The notes under the pieces are model-generated. The model was not told the DNA's origin and searched no databases. It saw nothing but the letters and a program-made list of their open reading frames with translations. Positions 8,241 through 16,954 of a stretch of 64,000 bases of DNA are shown piece after piece (the first letter of the stretch is position 1; every line of letters starts with the position of its first letter). The translations under genes and the position numbers were made by a program. Source of the DNA: Microvirga lupini (lineage in GTDB: Bacteria; Pseudomonadota; Alphaproteobacteria; Rhizobiales; Beijerinckiaceae); NCBI GenBank assembly GCA_000517005.1, contig KI911965.1, positions 35,600-99,599 on the forward strand, in the 5' to 3' direction.

Positions 8241-9101
8241 AGCACGACGACGGCGTTTGGTGACAGGCGCCGTGACGATCTCGGCTTGGCCTGCCTCTTC
8301 CTGAGAGGCTCCGCCTTCCGCATTCGGAGCATAGCCGAGCTGAGCCGAAAGCTTTCGAGTGAAGGCTAATAATGCCTTGGCATCTTTGCTGTTGGGGCCG
8401 ACGTCAAGAACTCCCGTGGGACCGATCAAGGTAATGGCGAGCTGCATCTGCCCGCTGTAATCGAATACAGGAGCCGCAATGCCGTTGATGCCGGTGACAG
8501 GTTTGCTTTCAGTGGTTGCGTAACCAAGCTGCCTGGCTGTTGCCACTTCGGCTTCCAGCTCCTTGCGTGAGGTTGTCGCCCCGACACCCTGGATACGAGC
8601 CCCTTTCCGGAGCTCCTCCGCCAACTGTGCCTCGATGATCTTCGGAGGCATGAAGGCTGCAAAAACCTTGCCCGTTGCCGTGCCGGTGATGGAGAATACG
8701 GTTCCTGTCCGCACGTTCACGTGCACCTGGTCGCTGCCCTCTTGGACCTGGACAATGGTAGCACCGTGAGTTCCCCATACGGCAATGGCCACCATGAGAC
8801 CTATCTCTTCCGCGAATCCAACGACTGCATGTGCCGCGAGGCGCAGCGGATCGAAACTTCGCAGGCGGGCAATACCAAGCTGAAGCGCGAAGGGACCAAG
8901 CTGATAGCGCCCGCTCGCCGGATCCTGCTCGACGAGTTCCAATTTGCGGAAGCTGACGAGATACGCGTGCGCCTGAGCCGGTGCGACGTCAGCCATGGTC
9001 GCGAGTTCCCGCAGCATCAAGGGTTTTCCGGCCTTGACCAATGCCGCGAGGATTCTTCCCCCGACCTCGACCGATTGTACGCCGCGTCCCTCAATACTCA
9101 T
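8238..9101 (-). CDS. IclR family transcriptional regulator
   Basis: The 287-residue protein has an N-terminal winged helix-turn-helix (about residues 8-65; LRELATMADVAPAQAHAYLVSFRKLELVE) and a C-terminal IclR effector domain (about 80-250, with GTVFSITGTATGKVFAAF and GINGIAAPVFDYSGQ). The tail is Arg-rich (TKRRRRA). It sits between the Liv transporter genes and the catabolic genes on the same strand. Palindromes of one type occur before three transcription units around it, so it is the best candidate for their regulator. Whether it activates or represses cannot be read from the sequence. Confidence 0.9.
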   Translation of the reverse strand: MSIEGRGVQSVEVGGRILAALVKAGKPLMLRELATMADVAPAQAHAYLVSFRKLELVEQDPASGRYQLGPFALQLGIARLRSFDPLRLAAHAVVGFAEEIGLMVAIAVWGTHGATIVQVQEGSDQVHVNVRTGTVFSITGTATGKVFAAFMPPKIIEAQLAEELRKGARIQGVGATTSRKELEAEVATARQLGYATTESKPVTGINGIAAPVFDYSGQMQLAITLIGPTGVLDVGPNSKDAKALLAFTRKLSAQLGYAPNAEGGASQEEAGQAEIVTAPVTKRRRRA

Positions 9102-9162
9102 GGCTCAATCCAATCATTTACGTCCCTGATCCCCGGCAACCGGCATCCCGGGACCAGCGAAG

Positions 9163-9885
9163 TCATGCCGTCCCGTGGGATACTCCGAGATATGCCGCAC
9201 GAACCTTCGGATCGTGAAGGAGCTGCTGCCCCGTTCCAGACAACGTCACATTGCCGGTTTCGAGGACATAAGCTCTATCCGCGATGGCAAGTGCCATATT
9301 TGCCATCTGCTCGACAAGCAGGATCGTGATGCCGGACCGGCGAAGGGACACGATGATGTCGAAGATTTCCTGGATGATCTTCGGCGCAAGACCGAGCGAT
9401 GGCTCATCGAGAAGGAGAAGCCGGGGCTTGCCCATCAGGGCGCGGGCAATGGCCAGCATCTGCTGCTCGCCCCCGGACAGGGTGACGGCCAGCTGATTCC
9501 GGCGCTCGCGCAGGCGAGGAAACAGCTTGAACTGCTCCTCAACCTCCGCCTCCAGGGCCTCGTTGGAAAGTCGCCGGAAGTAGGCACCGAGGGTCAGATT
9601 GTCGTAGACGCTCTGATCTGGAAAAACCTGCCTTCCCTCGGGGGACAAGGCGATGCCTCGGGCAACCCTGCGATGTGGTGGAAGTCTGGTGACATCTTCC
9701 TTTTCAAAAAGGATCTGTCCGGAACTGACTGGCATCAATCCGGCAATTCCTTTCAGCAGGGTGCTCTTGCCGGCCCCGTTGCCGCCGACGATGGCGACGA
9801 CCTCGCCAGCCTCGACCTCGATGGTGACCCTGCGAACCGCCGAGATCGGGCCATAGGCGAGATGAACGTCCTGAATCTTCAGCAT
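9163..9885 (-). CDS. livF: branched-chain-type ABC ATPase LivF
   Basis: The 240-residue ATPase is the second nucleotide-binding subunit of a HAAT-family importer. It has Walker A GGNGAGKST (about 34-42), the LivF-type signature LSGGEQQMLAIARALM, Walker B LLLLDEP and the H-loop region ILLVEQ. The ATG at 9885 has GGGGAGGA 8 bases upstream. It follows the fused LivM-LivG gene after 14 bases and completes the livK-H-MG-F order. The true substrate is probably related to the neighbouring catabolic genes rather than a branched-chain amino acid, since HAAT systems often import aromatic or organic acids. Confidence 0.92.
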   Translation of the reverse strand: MLKIQDVHLAYGPISAVRRVTIEVEAGEVVAIVGGNGAGKSTLLKGIAGLMPVSSGQILFEKEDVTRLPPHRRVARGIALSPEGRQVFPDQSVYDNLTLGAYFRRLSNEALEAEVEEQFKLFPRLRERRNQLAVTLSGGEQQMLAIARALMGKPRLLLLDEPSLGLAPKIIQEIFDIIVSLRRSGITILLVEQMANMALAIADRAYVLETGNVTLSGTGQQLLHDPKVRAAYLGVSHGTA

Positions 9886-9899
9886 TGCTGGTTCCTCCC

Positions 9900-11681
9900 C
9901 TAGGCCGCCTCGGTGGTGGTCCCGAGATAGGCCTCCATGACCCGCGGATCGGCCTGGATCTTGCCCGGGGTGCCTTCGGCGATCTTCTGACCGTAATCGA
10001 GGACGATCACGTGATCCGAGATCGTCATGACGAGATCCATGTGATGCTCGATCAGCAGGATCGTGATTCCCTCGTTGCGAATACGCACGAGCAATTGCCC
10101 AAGCTCCGCCGTTTCCTGGGGATTCAGGCCGGCGGCCGGCTCGTCGAGCAGCAGGAGGAACGGCTCGGATGCGAGGGCTCTCGCCAGCTCGACCCGGCGC
10201 TGCAGGCCATAGGCCAGGCTCCCGGCCGGAGATCCGGCATATTGGGACAGACCTGTGAAAGCCAGGATGTCATTGACCTTCTGAAGCGCCTTGGCCTCCT
10301 CACGCCACGCCTTGGGAAGACCCAGGAGCGATGAGACGAAGCCGTTCTGCATCCGGGAGTGCTGGCCGAGCAGCACGTTCTCGCGCACGGACAGATCCTT
10401 GAACAGCCTGAGGTTCTGGAATGTCCGCGCGATTCCGTGATCGCAGATCCCGTGAACGGACTGATGGGTGATCTCGTCCCCAAGGAACGTCACCTTGCCC
10501 TGATCCGGGCGGATGATCCCGGTGAGCATGTTGATGAAGGTGCTCTTGCCCGCTCCGTTCGGGCCGATCAGGGCGTGAATATGCCCTTCCGTCAGGTTGA
10601 CGGAGACATCCCTTGCCGGAACGACGCCGCCGAAGGACTTGTTGAGCTTATCGGCCGTCAGAAGACTTCCCGCACCTCCGCGAGGCATAGGCCGCGTCGG
10701 CAGCTTGGGGCCGATCCTGCTTTGCGCGGCAGCATCGCCTCCCGGGTCGCGGACCAAACCCAGTTTCTGGAAGAGCGATCCGAAGACCCCCGCCAGCCCC
10801 TTCGGCATGGCATACAGGGCGAACAGCAGCAGCGCTCCGTTGACGAAATGCTCGATCCAGCTCCAGCGCGCTACGAGGGTCCCGATGATCACGAGCGTCA
10901 CAGATCCGAGCAGCGGCCCATAGAGCGAACCGCTTCCGCCGAACAGCACCAGCAGGAGAATGAAGATCGACAGGTGGAAGTTGATGAAGTCGGAATTGAT
11001 ATACTGGTTCTGCTGCGCCACCAGAGCGCCCGCAAGGCCGCAGGTAACGGCCGCGATCACGAAGGCAAGCACCTTGTAGCGGTACACCGCCACGCCGACA
11101 GCGCCAGCCGCAATCTCGTCGGCTTGGAGCGACAGGAAAGCACGCCCGAACCGTCCACGAAGCAGGTTGCGAAGCAGAAGGTGAGCTACGAGGCACAACA
11201 GCAATCCGAACCAGACCCATTGCACCATCGTGAATGGCGTACCGCCGATGTTCAGAGGCTGGATGGCATAGATGCCCATGGCTCCGCCGAAGACCTCGGA
11301 CCCTTCCGTCACCACCTTCTCGATGACGATACCGAAAGCCAGCGTCACCATGGCAAGGCTCGGCCCCTTGACCCGCAGCGACGGCACAGCGATCAGGATG
11401 CCGAAGAAGGCCGAAACAAAGCAGGCGAGCAGCAGCGACAGCCAGGGTCCGACCTCGTAACGCGTGGTCAGGAGAGCGACCGCATAGGCTCCTGCCGCAA
11501 AGAGCCCGGCCTGACCGAGAGATTTCTGCCCCGCGAATCCCAAAAGCACGTTCATGCCCGCAGCACAGAGGAAGTAGACGCAGATCATGAAGAGCGTGCG
11601 CAGGTAGAACTCGTTCTCGATGAACGAGGTGCCGACCGCGAGTGCCGCAACGAGGACGATGGAGCCAATGATGTGGCGCAT
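9900..11681 (-). CDS. fused LivM-LivG ABC permease/ATPase
   Basis: One continuous frame of 593 residues joins a LivM permease and a LivG ATPase. The permease (about residues 1-325) has around ten hydrophobic helices, including GMNVLLGFAGQKSLGQAGLFAAGAY and SLQADEIAAGAVGV. The ATPase (about 345-593) has Walker A GPNGAGKST, the LivG-type segment GIARTFQNLRLF, signature LAYGLQRRVELARAL and Walker B LLLLDEP. The ATG at 11681 is 6 bases past the livH stop codon with no strong ribosome site, so translation is probably coupled. Such fusions are known in Alphaproteobacteria. Confidence 0.9.
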   Translation of the reverse strand: MRHIIGSIVLVAALAVGTSFIENEFYLRTLFMICVYFLCAAGMNVLLGFAGQKSLGQAGLFAAGAYAVALLTTRYEVGPWLSLLLACFVSAFFGILIAVPSLRVKGPSLAMVTLAFGIVIEKVVTEGSEVFGGAMGIYAIQPLNIGGTPFTMVQWVWFGLLLCLVAHLLLRNLLRGRFGRAFLSLQADEIAAGAVGVAVYRYKVLAFVIAAVTCGLAGALVAQQNQYINSDFINFHLSIFILLLVLFGGSGSLYGPLLGSVTLVIIGTLVARWSWIEHFVNGALLLFALYAMPKGLAGVFGSLFQKLGLVRDPGGDAAAQSRIGPKLPTRPMPRGGAGSLLTADKLNKSFGGVVPARDVSVNLTEGHIHALIGPNGAGKSTFINMLTGIIRPDQGKVTFLGDEITHQSVHGICDHGIARTFQNLRLFKDLSVRENVLLGQHSRMQNGFVSSLLGLPKAWREEAKALQKVNDILAFTGLSQYAGSPAGSLAYGLQRRVELARALASEPFLLLLDEPAAGLNPQETAELGQLLVRIRNEGITILLIEHHMDLVMTISDHVIVLDYGQKIAEGTPGKIQADPRVMEAYLGTTTEAA

Positions 11682-11686
11682 GCGCG

Positions 11687-12610
11687 TTAAACCTTGTCGA
11701 CGGCAGCCTGGCCGAAAAGGCCTGCCGGGCGGAATGCCAGAACCAGGATGATCAGTCCGAAGACAACGATCTCGCGCCATTGCGCCTGCCAGAGGCCGAC
11801 GCCGGATTCGAGGACGCCCAGGATGAAGCCGCCATAGATGCAGCCGCGCGGATTGTTCAATCCGCCAATGATGGCTCCCGAGAACGCCTTGAGAGCAAAA
11901 CCCATGCCCATGAAAAGCGACGCGGAGGCGATCGGAGCGATCAGGACGCCGGCCACTCCGGCAAGACCGCTCGACAAGGCGAAAGCACCGATCATGACCA
12001 GGTTGACGTTGATGCCCATGAGACTTGCGGTCTGCGGCGAATGCGCGACAGCCATCATGGCCTTGCCGATGCGCGAGCGGCGCATCACGAGATCGAGCGC
12101 GATCATGATCAGAATCGCACAGGCGAGTACGAGCAGTTCCTGCGGGCGGACCCCTGCCCCGGCGATGCGCAGCACGTCGTCTCCCAGCGGAGACGGCACC
12201 ATGACGGGAGCGGGCCCCCAGACGGCGAGGCCGATGCTCTGCAGGATCACGCCGAACCCGATGGTGCTCATCACCCAGTTCATTCCGCCCTTTCCTGCAA
12301 AGGGACGAACGGCAAGGACGAAGATGAGGATTCCCATGACGCCGGCAACCACTCCGGCACCGATGACAGCTGCAGGATAACGCCATGCAGCCGCCGCCTC
12401 GCTGGGAACAGCCGTTGCCGTACCGGCGAGGCCGGACAACAGGAGGAGCATCGCCACGCCGATGAAGGCGCCGAACGAGATGAATTCGCCCTGCGCGAAG
12501 TTGAGCGTCTTCGTCGTTGTGAAGGTGATGCTGAAGCCGAGGGCGATCAGGGCATAGACGCCGCCGACGGCAAGGCCGCTCACGAGGGTCTGGATATATG
12601 CGTCCAGCAT
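11687..12610 (-). CDS. livH: branched-chain-type ABC permease LivH
   Basis: The 307-residue integral membrane protein has the LivH pattern: N-terminal YIQTLVSGLAVGGVYALIALGFSITFTTTKTLNFAQGEF, DLVMRRSRIGKAMMAVAHSPQTASLMGIN in the cytoplasmic loop, and GAIIGGLNNPRGCIYGGFILGVLES near the end. It pairs with the LivM domain of the next gene to form the membrane channel. The ATG at 12610 has GGAG 7 bases upstream. A hairpin at 12638-12663 separates it from the binding-protein gene. Confidence 0.92.
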   Translation of the reverse strand: MLDAYIQTLVSGLAVGGVYALIALGFSITFTTTKTLNFAQGEFISFGAFIGVAMLLLLSGLAGTATAVPSEAAAAWRYPAAVIGAGVVAGVMGILIFVLAVRPFAGKGGMNWVMSTIGFGVILQSIGLAVWGPAPVMVPSPLGDDVLRIAGAGVRPQELLVLACAILIMIALDLVMRRSRIGKAMMAVAHSPQTASLMGINVNLVMIGAFALSSGLAGVAGVLIAPIASASLFMGMGFALKAFSGAIIGGLNNPRGCIYGGFILGVLESGVGLWQAQWREIVVFGLIILVLAFRPAGLFGQAAVDKV

Positions 12611-12637
12611 GGGGCGCTCCAACAATGCAAAGCATCA

Positions 12638-12663
12638 GGCCTGCCGACCACGGTCGACAGGCC
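12638..12663 (-). terminator. hairpin between livK and livH
   Basis: GGCCTGCCGAC (12638-12648) pairs with GTCGACAGGCC (12653-12663) with one mismatch and a 4-base loop, 16 bases past the livK stop. It lacks a U-tract. Hairpins in this place usually let the binding protein be made in excess over the membrane subunits. Confidence 0.55.
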
Positions 12664-12678
12664 CGTTGGTCATCGGCT

Positions 12679-13875
12679 TTACTGCGTGAAGTCGGAAGGC
12701 TTCAGGGCCTTCACCACATCGTCGCTGTAGGAGACGAGCTTGCCATCCTTCCAGCGCGTCCAGCGATAGTCGGAGGCCGTCAGGGCCTCGTGCTCGGTTG
12801 TGGAGAACGGCTTGCTGTAGGTCTTCATGATGCCCTCGACGGGAGCCTGAAGGTTCTCGAGCGCCTCGCGCATCTTCGGCCCTTCGGTGCTGCCCGCCTG
12901 CTTGATCGCGGCGGCCGTGATCAGCATGGCATCGTAGCAATGCGCCGCAAAGCTGAAGGCGCTCTTGGAAGCCATCTTCGGAGCAAGGCGGTCGTAGAGC
13001 AGCTGCTGCTTCGACGTGCGGTCCTCAGTGATCGTGCGCATGAAGATCGGCTTTTCGGCAAGCGTCTTGCCGGCCGTATCGTAGAAGCTCGCATTGTCGG
13101 ACGACCAGGAGGTCAGGGTCACGGGGAAGTAATCGATCTTCTCCATACTGCGCACGAGCTGGCCGATGGGGGTGCCCTGCGCCCAGACGAGAACCGTGTC
13201 GACGCCAGCGGCCTTCATCTTGTTGAGTTGCGAGGTCATGTCGGTGTCATTAACGCCGAACTTCTCGATAGCCACAGGCTTCAGACCCTTGGCCTCGCCG
13301 AGTTCCTGCAGATCCTTCAATCCGCCCTGGCCATAGCCGGTGGTCTCGACGAGATAGCCGACCTTCTTGGTGGAGGCGTTGTTCTTCGCATAGGCGATGA
13401 GGCCGGCGACCTGCGCCCGGTCGACCATCGACACGCGGTACATGTAGTTCTCGGCACTCGCGCTCGCGGGCTTCGTGATATCGGTCGCCGAGCCGATACA
13501 GCCGATGGACGGATTCTTCTTCTGATTGGGGATATGTTTCCAGGCCAGCGCATTGCCGGAATTGGTGGGACCTAGAACAGCAAGGACCTTCTCGTTGTCG
13601 ATCAGATCGCTCATGTTCTGGATCGACTTGGGCGGCTGCGAGAGGTCGTCGCGAACCACGAGAGCCAACTTGCGGCCGAGAACGCCACCCGCGGCATTAA
13701 TGTCCTCGATCGCGGCCTGGATGCCGAGCACACCGGCCTGCCCGCTCTGGGCAGACGGCGAAGCCGACAGATCGCCATTGAAGCCGACCTTGATTTCCTG
13801 GGCATAGCCGACGGTCGAGATGGTGAGCGCGCTTCCGAGAAGAGCCGCTTTCAGTGCTGCATATTTTGGCGTCAT
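12679..13875 (-). CDS. periplasmic binding protein, LivK type
   Basis: The 398-residue protein has a signal peptide (MTPKYAALKAALLGSALTISTVGYAQ) and then the type I periplasmic binding fold of HAAT importers: IKVGFNGDLSASPSAQSGQAGVLGIQAAIEDINAAGGVLGR, DLIDNEKVLAVLGPTNSGNALAW and VGYLVETTGYGQGG. It delivers the substrate to LivH/LivM. The ATG at 13875 has GGGAAGGA upstream. The position next to a KstD/OYE/EthD pathway suggests an aromatic or alicyclic acid as ligand, which is inference. Confidence 0.9.
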   Translation of the reverse strand: MTPKYAALKAALLGSALTISTVGYAQEIKVGFNGDLSASPSAQSGQAGVLGIQAAIEDINAAGGVLGRKLALVVRDDLSQPPKSIQNMSDLIDNEKVLAVLGPTNSGNALAWKHIPNQKKNPSIGCIGSATDITKPASASAENYMYRVSMVDRAQVAGLIAYAKNNASTKKVGYLVETTGYGQGGLKDLQELGEAKGLKPVAIEKFGVNDTDMTSQLNKMKAAGVDTVLVWAQGTPIGQLVRSMEKIDYFPVTLTSWSSDNASFYDTAGKTLAEKPIFMRTITEDRTSKQQLLYDRLAPKMASKSAFSFAAHCYDAMLITAAAIKQAGSTEGPKMREALENLQAPVEGIMKTYSKPFSTTEHEALTASDYRWTRWKDGKLVSYSDDVVKALKPSDFTQ

Positions 13876-14138
13876 GGTGTTCCTTCCCTCAAGGGGTTCG
13901 ATGTCAGCTGCGGGCGAAACGCCTGTTGCGTGTCGCCCGCTCAGGGCTTTTCAGCACGGCGAGAACCTGCCGGTTATCGAAAGTCGAACGGAAGGGAAGA
14001 ACCGCGCGGACATCATCCTGCGCATGCCGGCCGTAACAGCTTGAGCATGGCTGTTCCCGGCTCACGGACTCTCCTCTCCTTCTGCATTTTGCGTTGTCTG
14101 CTCTTGTGTCAGAGCTTGCCGATATTGGTACCGTACAG

Positions 14139-14163
14139 CGAACGCGTTTGCAATAGACGAATT
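14139..14163. promoter_or_regulatory. probable IclR operator before livK
   Basis: CGAACGCGTTTG (14139-14150) is a degenerate form of the palindrome CGAATGCATTCG (9 of 12 identical). It is followed by CAATAG and then ACGAAT, matching the CAAATAG-CGAAT flank of the site at 8015. The shared flank makes chance less likely. It lies about 265 bases before livK, which implies a long leader or a distal site. Confidence 0.5.
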
Positions 14164-14412
14164 CCCGACTTTAGTCGCGTCACAGGCCGCTTGGGCCATG
14201 TCCCGGCCCGGCTACATACGGTTAGATTCCTATTGGAGAGCCCGCCTCGGCCTTAAAGTCCGGACCGAAAAAGGAGCGGAGATCTCTGCTCCTTCCCAAC
14301 TCAAACTTACCCGAGACGCGCATCCTGCTGCGCAGGTCGGGAAGGAATGAAGAAGTGAGGGTACTGGTTGGAGCGATACGCTCAATAAGATCGTCGACAC
14401 TCCTCCTCCCCC

Positions 14413-14475
14413 GTCATCGCCGGCCTTGTGCCGGTGATCCCGATCGTGTGAAGCACGGCGCTTCACCGCATCGGG
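14413..14475. repeat. two-arm palindromic repeat
   Basis: Two adjacent hairpins are visible. ATCGCCGGC (14416-14424) pairs with GCCGGTGAT (14430-14438) with one G-T wobble pair. CCCGAT-cgt-GTGAAGC (14439-14454) pairs with GCGCTTCAC-cgc-ATCGGG (14458-14475) with one extra base. The arrangement resembles small dispersed palindromic elements of alphaproteobacterial genomes. Only one copy occurs here. Confidence 0.5.
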
Positions 14476-14992
14476 ATGGCCGAACCGCGTCTGCCCTGCC
14501 GCACGTGTTCTGATGCCTGCAATGTCAAAGAGCCAGCACCTTGGGGCCCGGAGCTGTGAGGCTCCGAGTCGGATGGGTGATCGAGGGTGGCGCGAGAGGC
14601 AGCCGGCTCGATATCTCTGGTGTGGGATGGAAGAGCCGAACTGCTCTTCGCGCACGGTTTGTTTCAGCGGACCTCCTGGCAGCGCCAGGGTCGGCCACCC
14701 GCGATCACCGGATTGCGAGCCCGGCGGCGGGACCGTGCCTGCTCCCGCACTGCGACGCCTCGCGAGCGCGCCCCTCACAGGAGCAGATCTAAGGTAATGA
14801 TATAGCCAAGGTTGGATGATTCGTCAAGAACAAAATGAGAACATTGTCCCCCGCCGCATCATCCCCCCTCTCGCACGGGGGAGACGGGAAGGCGCCACGG
14901 CTGATCGGGACAGCCACGACAATCAGAATGCATCAATGAGCGGCGAGCGTGTCCTTGCTTTCCATGACCAGCCAGCCTCTCGGGCCGGAAAG

Positions 14993-15628
14993 CTACTCCG
15001 CATCCGGCTGAACGGATGGGTGCGCTTTCCTGAAAGCCTCGTGCTCGCCGGCAAGCTTCTCCACGCGCAGGATACGCGGATAGGATTCCAGCGGCACGTT
15101 GAACCGGCGCGCGGCATAGAGCTGCGGCACAAGATAGACATCGGCCATGCCGGGCTCAGGCCCAAAGCATAAGCCTTCATCCCCGATCAGGGCCTCGACG
15201 GCAGCAAGCCCCTGCCCCACCCATGTGGCAATCCAGGCCGCCACGTCCGGCTCCGAGCAGTCGAAAACCTTTCTCAGGTGGTTGAGCGGACCGACATTGT
15301 GCAGGGGATGAATGTCGCAGCCGATAATCGAGGCGACAGCACGCACTTTCGCACGCTGGATGGGATCGGACGGGAGCAGAGCCGGCCTCGGATAAACCTC
15401 CTCCAGATATTCGAGAATGGCCGGCGACTGGGTGATGACATTGTGTGCATCGAGGGCAAGAGCCGGCACGCGGCCTTGCGGGTTGATGGCGCGATAGGCC
15501 GACGCATTCTGCTCGCCGCCGTTGCGAACGAGATGGACGAAGGTCTGCTCAACTTCGAGGTTCTTCAACGCCAAGGCAATGCGCACGCGGTAGGAGGAGG
15601 TGGACCTCCAATAGGTATAGAGCTTCAT
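14993..15628 (-). CDS. maiA: maleylacetoacetate isomerase
   Basis: The 211-residue zeta-class glutathione transferase isomerises maleylacetoacetate to fumarylacetoacetate with glutathione, in the cytoplasm. The N-terminal thioredoxin-like domain has KLYTYWRSTSSYRVRIALALK with the active-site Ser pair, NPQGRVPAL and ITQSPAILEYLEE (glutathione site). The helical C-terminal domain holds DIHPLHN and GMADVYLVPQLYAARRF. The ATG at 15628 has GAGG 8 bases upstream; a GTG at 15637 is in frame but badly placed. It is the last gene of the homogentisate operon, 10 bases after fahA. Confidence 0.95.
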   Translation of the reverse strand: MKLYTYWRSTSSYRVRIALALKNLEVEQTFVHLVRNGGEQNASAYRAINPQGRVPALALDAHNVITQSPAILEYLEEVYPRPALLPSDPIQRAKVRAVASIIGCDIHPLHNVGPLNHLRKVFDCSEPDVAAWIATWVGQGLAAVEALIGDEGLCFGPEPGMADVYLVPQLYAARRFNVPLESYPRILRVEKLAGEHEAFRKAHPSVQPDAE

Positions 15629-15638
15629 GGAGGACACC

Positions 15639-16946
15639 TCAGAGGGCGGGCAGGATCGTGGCCCTGCACTCGCCGAAGCCGATCGGAGCGTACCCCTTAC
15701 GGCGGCCGCGGGCCCGCAGGATTACCTCGTCCCCATTCTCCAGGAAGCGCCGTTCCTCGCCGGAGGCGAGCACGACGGGGTTCTTCCCACCGAGGGTCGC
15801 CTCAAGAATGCTTCCGCAACTCTGCTGATCAGGACCTGAGATCGTGCCCGTGCCGATGAGATCGCCCGGCTGCAGATTGCAGCCGTTGCTGGTGTGGTGC
15901 GTGATCATCTGGGCCACAGTCCAGTACATGTGCCGTGCATTCGACAAGGCGAGGCGATGCGGAGGCAGACCTTTTTCCCGCAGGCCCGGCGTAAGAAGCA
16001 GGACTTCGAGCTCAAGGTCGAGCGCTCCTTCCTTCTGATCGCCCTCGTCCGTCAGGTACGGCAAGGGCGCGGGATCGCCTTCCGGACGCTGTGGCTGAGC
16101 AATGCGGAATGGAGCCAAGGCTTCCGGCGTGACGATCCAGGCAGAGATCGTGCTGGCGAAGTTCTTGGCCAGGAACGGACCCAGTGGCTGATACTCCCAG
16201 GCCTGGATGTCACGCGCCGACCAGTCGTTCAGCAGGCAGTAGCCGCCGACATGGCCGGGTGCTTCATCGATGCGGATCGGCTCGCCGAGGTCATTGCCCG
16301 GACCGATCCAGACGCCGAGCTCCAGCTCGTAATCGAGCCGTCGGCTGGGACCGAAACCCGGAACCGCAGCATCCGCAGGCTTCGCCTGACCGCGCGGCCG
16401 ACGCACGGGCACGCCCGATGGACGGATGGACGATGCCCAGCCGTGATAGCCGATGGGAATGTATTTGTAGTTCGGCAAGAGGGGATTGTCGGGGCGGAAC
16501 TGCTTGCCGACATTGGTGGCGTGGTGAATGCCGACATAGAAGTCGGTGTAATCGCCGATACGGGCCGGCAGATGCAGCGTGCAATCGGATGCCGCGTGCA
16601 GGCACGCCTCCACCCGGCCCTGCTCCGGACTATTCTCTGCCAGCAACTCCGAAAGTCTTGCGCGCAGGGCGCGGCGCGGAGCGGCGCCGAGGGCCAGGAA
16701 GGGATTGAGCACCGGGCCGGAAGCCGCCTCCGCGGCCCTGGCTACCTCGCCCGTGAAGAGACCGGCGGCCAGGGCGGTCGGCAGATCGAGAATGCGGTCG
16801 CCGATGGCAACCCCGCCCCTTGGCTCATCGCCGCCGGGGCTGAAGATCCCCAGCGGCAGGTTCTGGATCGGGAAGTCCGAATGGTCGTTGGCCGAGGCGA
16901 CGAAGCTGCGGCGCCCCGGTTCGTGTGTGTGATCGATCAAAGCCAC
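15639..16946 (-). CDS. fahA: fumarylacetoacetase
   Basis: The protein (435 residues) splits fumarylacetoacetate into fumarate and acetoacetate, the last step of tyrosine breakdown. It has the N-terminal FAH domain (NLPLGIFS, DFYVGIHHATNVGKQFRP) and the catalytic domain with metal residues in the ELELGVWIG and LLNDWSARDIQAWEYQPLGPFLAKNF segments. The C-terminal part holds WTVAQMITHHTSNGCNLQPGDLIGTGTISG. No ATG lies at the right place. GTG at 16946, or TTG at 16940 with AGGG 8 bases upstream, are the likely starts. Upstream in-frame codons lie inside hmgA and are not used. Confidence 0.93.
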   Translation of the reverse strand: MALIDHTHEPGRRSFVASANDHSDFPIQNLPLGIFSPGGDEPRGGVAIGDRILDLPTALAAGLFTGEVARAAEAASGPVLNPFLALGAAPRRALRARLSELLAENSPEQGRVEACLHAASDCTLHLPARIGDYTDFYVGIHHATNVGKQFRPDNPLLPNYKYIPIGYHGWASSIRPSGVPVRRPRGQAKPADAAVPGFGPSRRLDYELELGVWIGPGNDLGEPIRIDEAPGHVGGYCLLNDWSARDIQAWEYQPLGPFLAKNFASTISAWIVTPEALAPFRIAQPQRPEGDPAPLPYLTDEGDQKEGALDLELEVLLLTPGLREKGLPPHRLALSNARHMYWTVAQMITHHTSNGCNLQPGDLIGTGTISGPDQQSCGSILEATLGGKNPVVLASGEERRFLENGDEVILRARGRRKGYAPIGFGECRATILPAL

Positions 16947-16954
16947 TACCCTGC

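Larger units (their letters stand above)
13876..14992. other. 1.1-kb region without a recognisable gene
   Basis: No reading frame here looks like a real protein. A 182-codon minus frame at 14230-14778 has low-complexity, Arg/Ser-rich composition and no family marks. The region holds the livK promoter area with a probable IclR site (14139-14150) and a two-arm palindromic repeat (14413-14475). A short inverted repeat CCCCC/GGGGG lies near 14866-14882. It may contain decayed DNA between two unrelated gene blocks. Confidence 0.6.

Noticed and set aside
9900..12635. A 911-codon frame covering livH and livM-livG
   Set aside because: The part upstream of 11681 runs in another frame across livH and is Arg/His-rich nonsense. 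The LivM start at 11681 is clear.
14124..14134. ATTGGTACCGT as a second site for the M20-linked GntR regulator
   Set aside because: Only nine bases match and the second half of the palindrome is broken. The adjacent IclR-like site explains the region better.
14230..14778. A 182-codon minus frame in the gene-free kilobase
   Set aside because: Arg/Ser/Pro-rich composition typical of random frames in GC-rich DNA, no ribosome site and no recognisable family.
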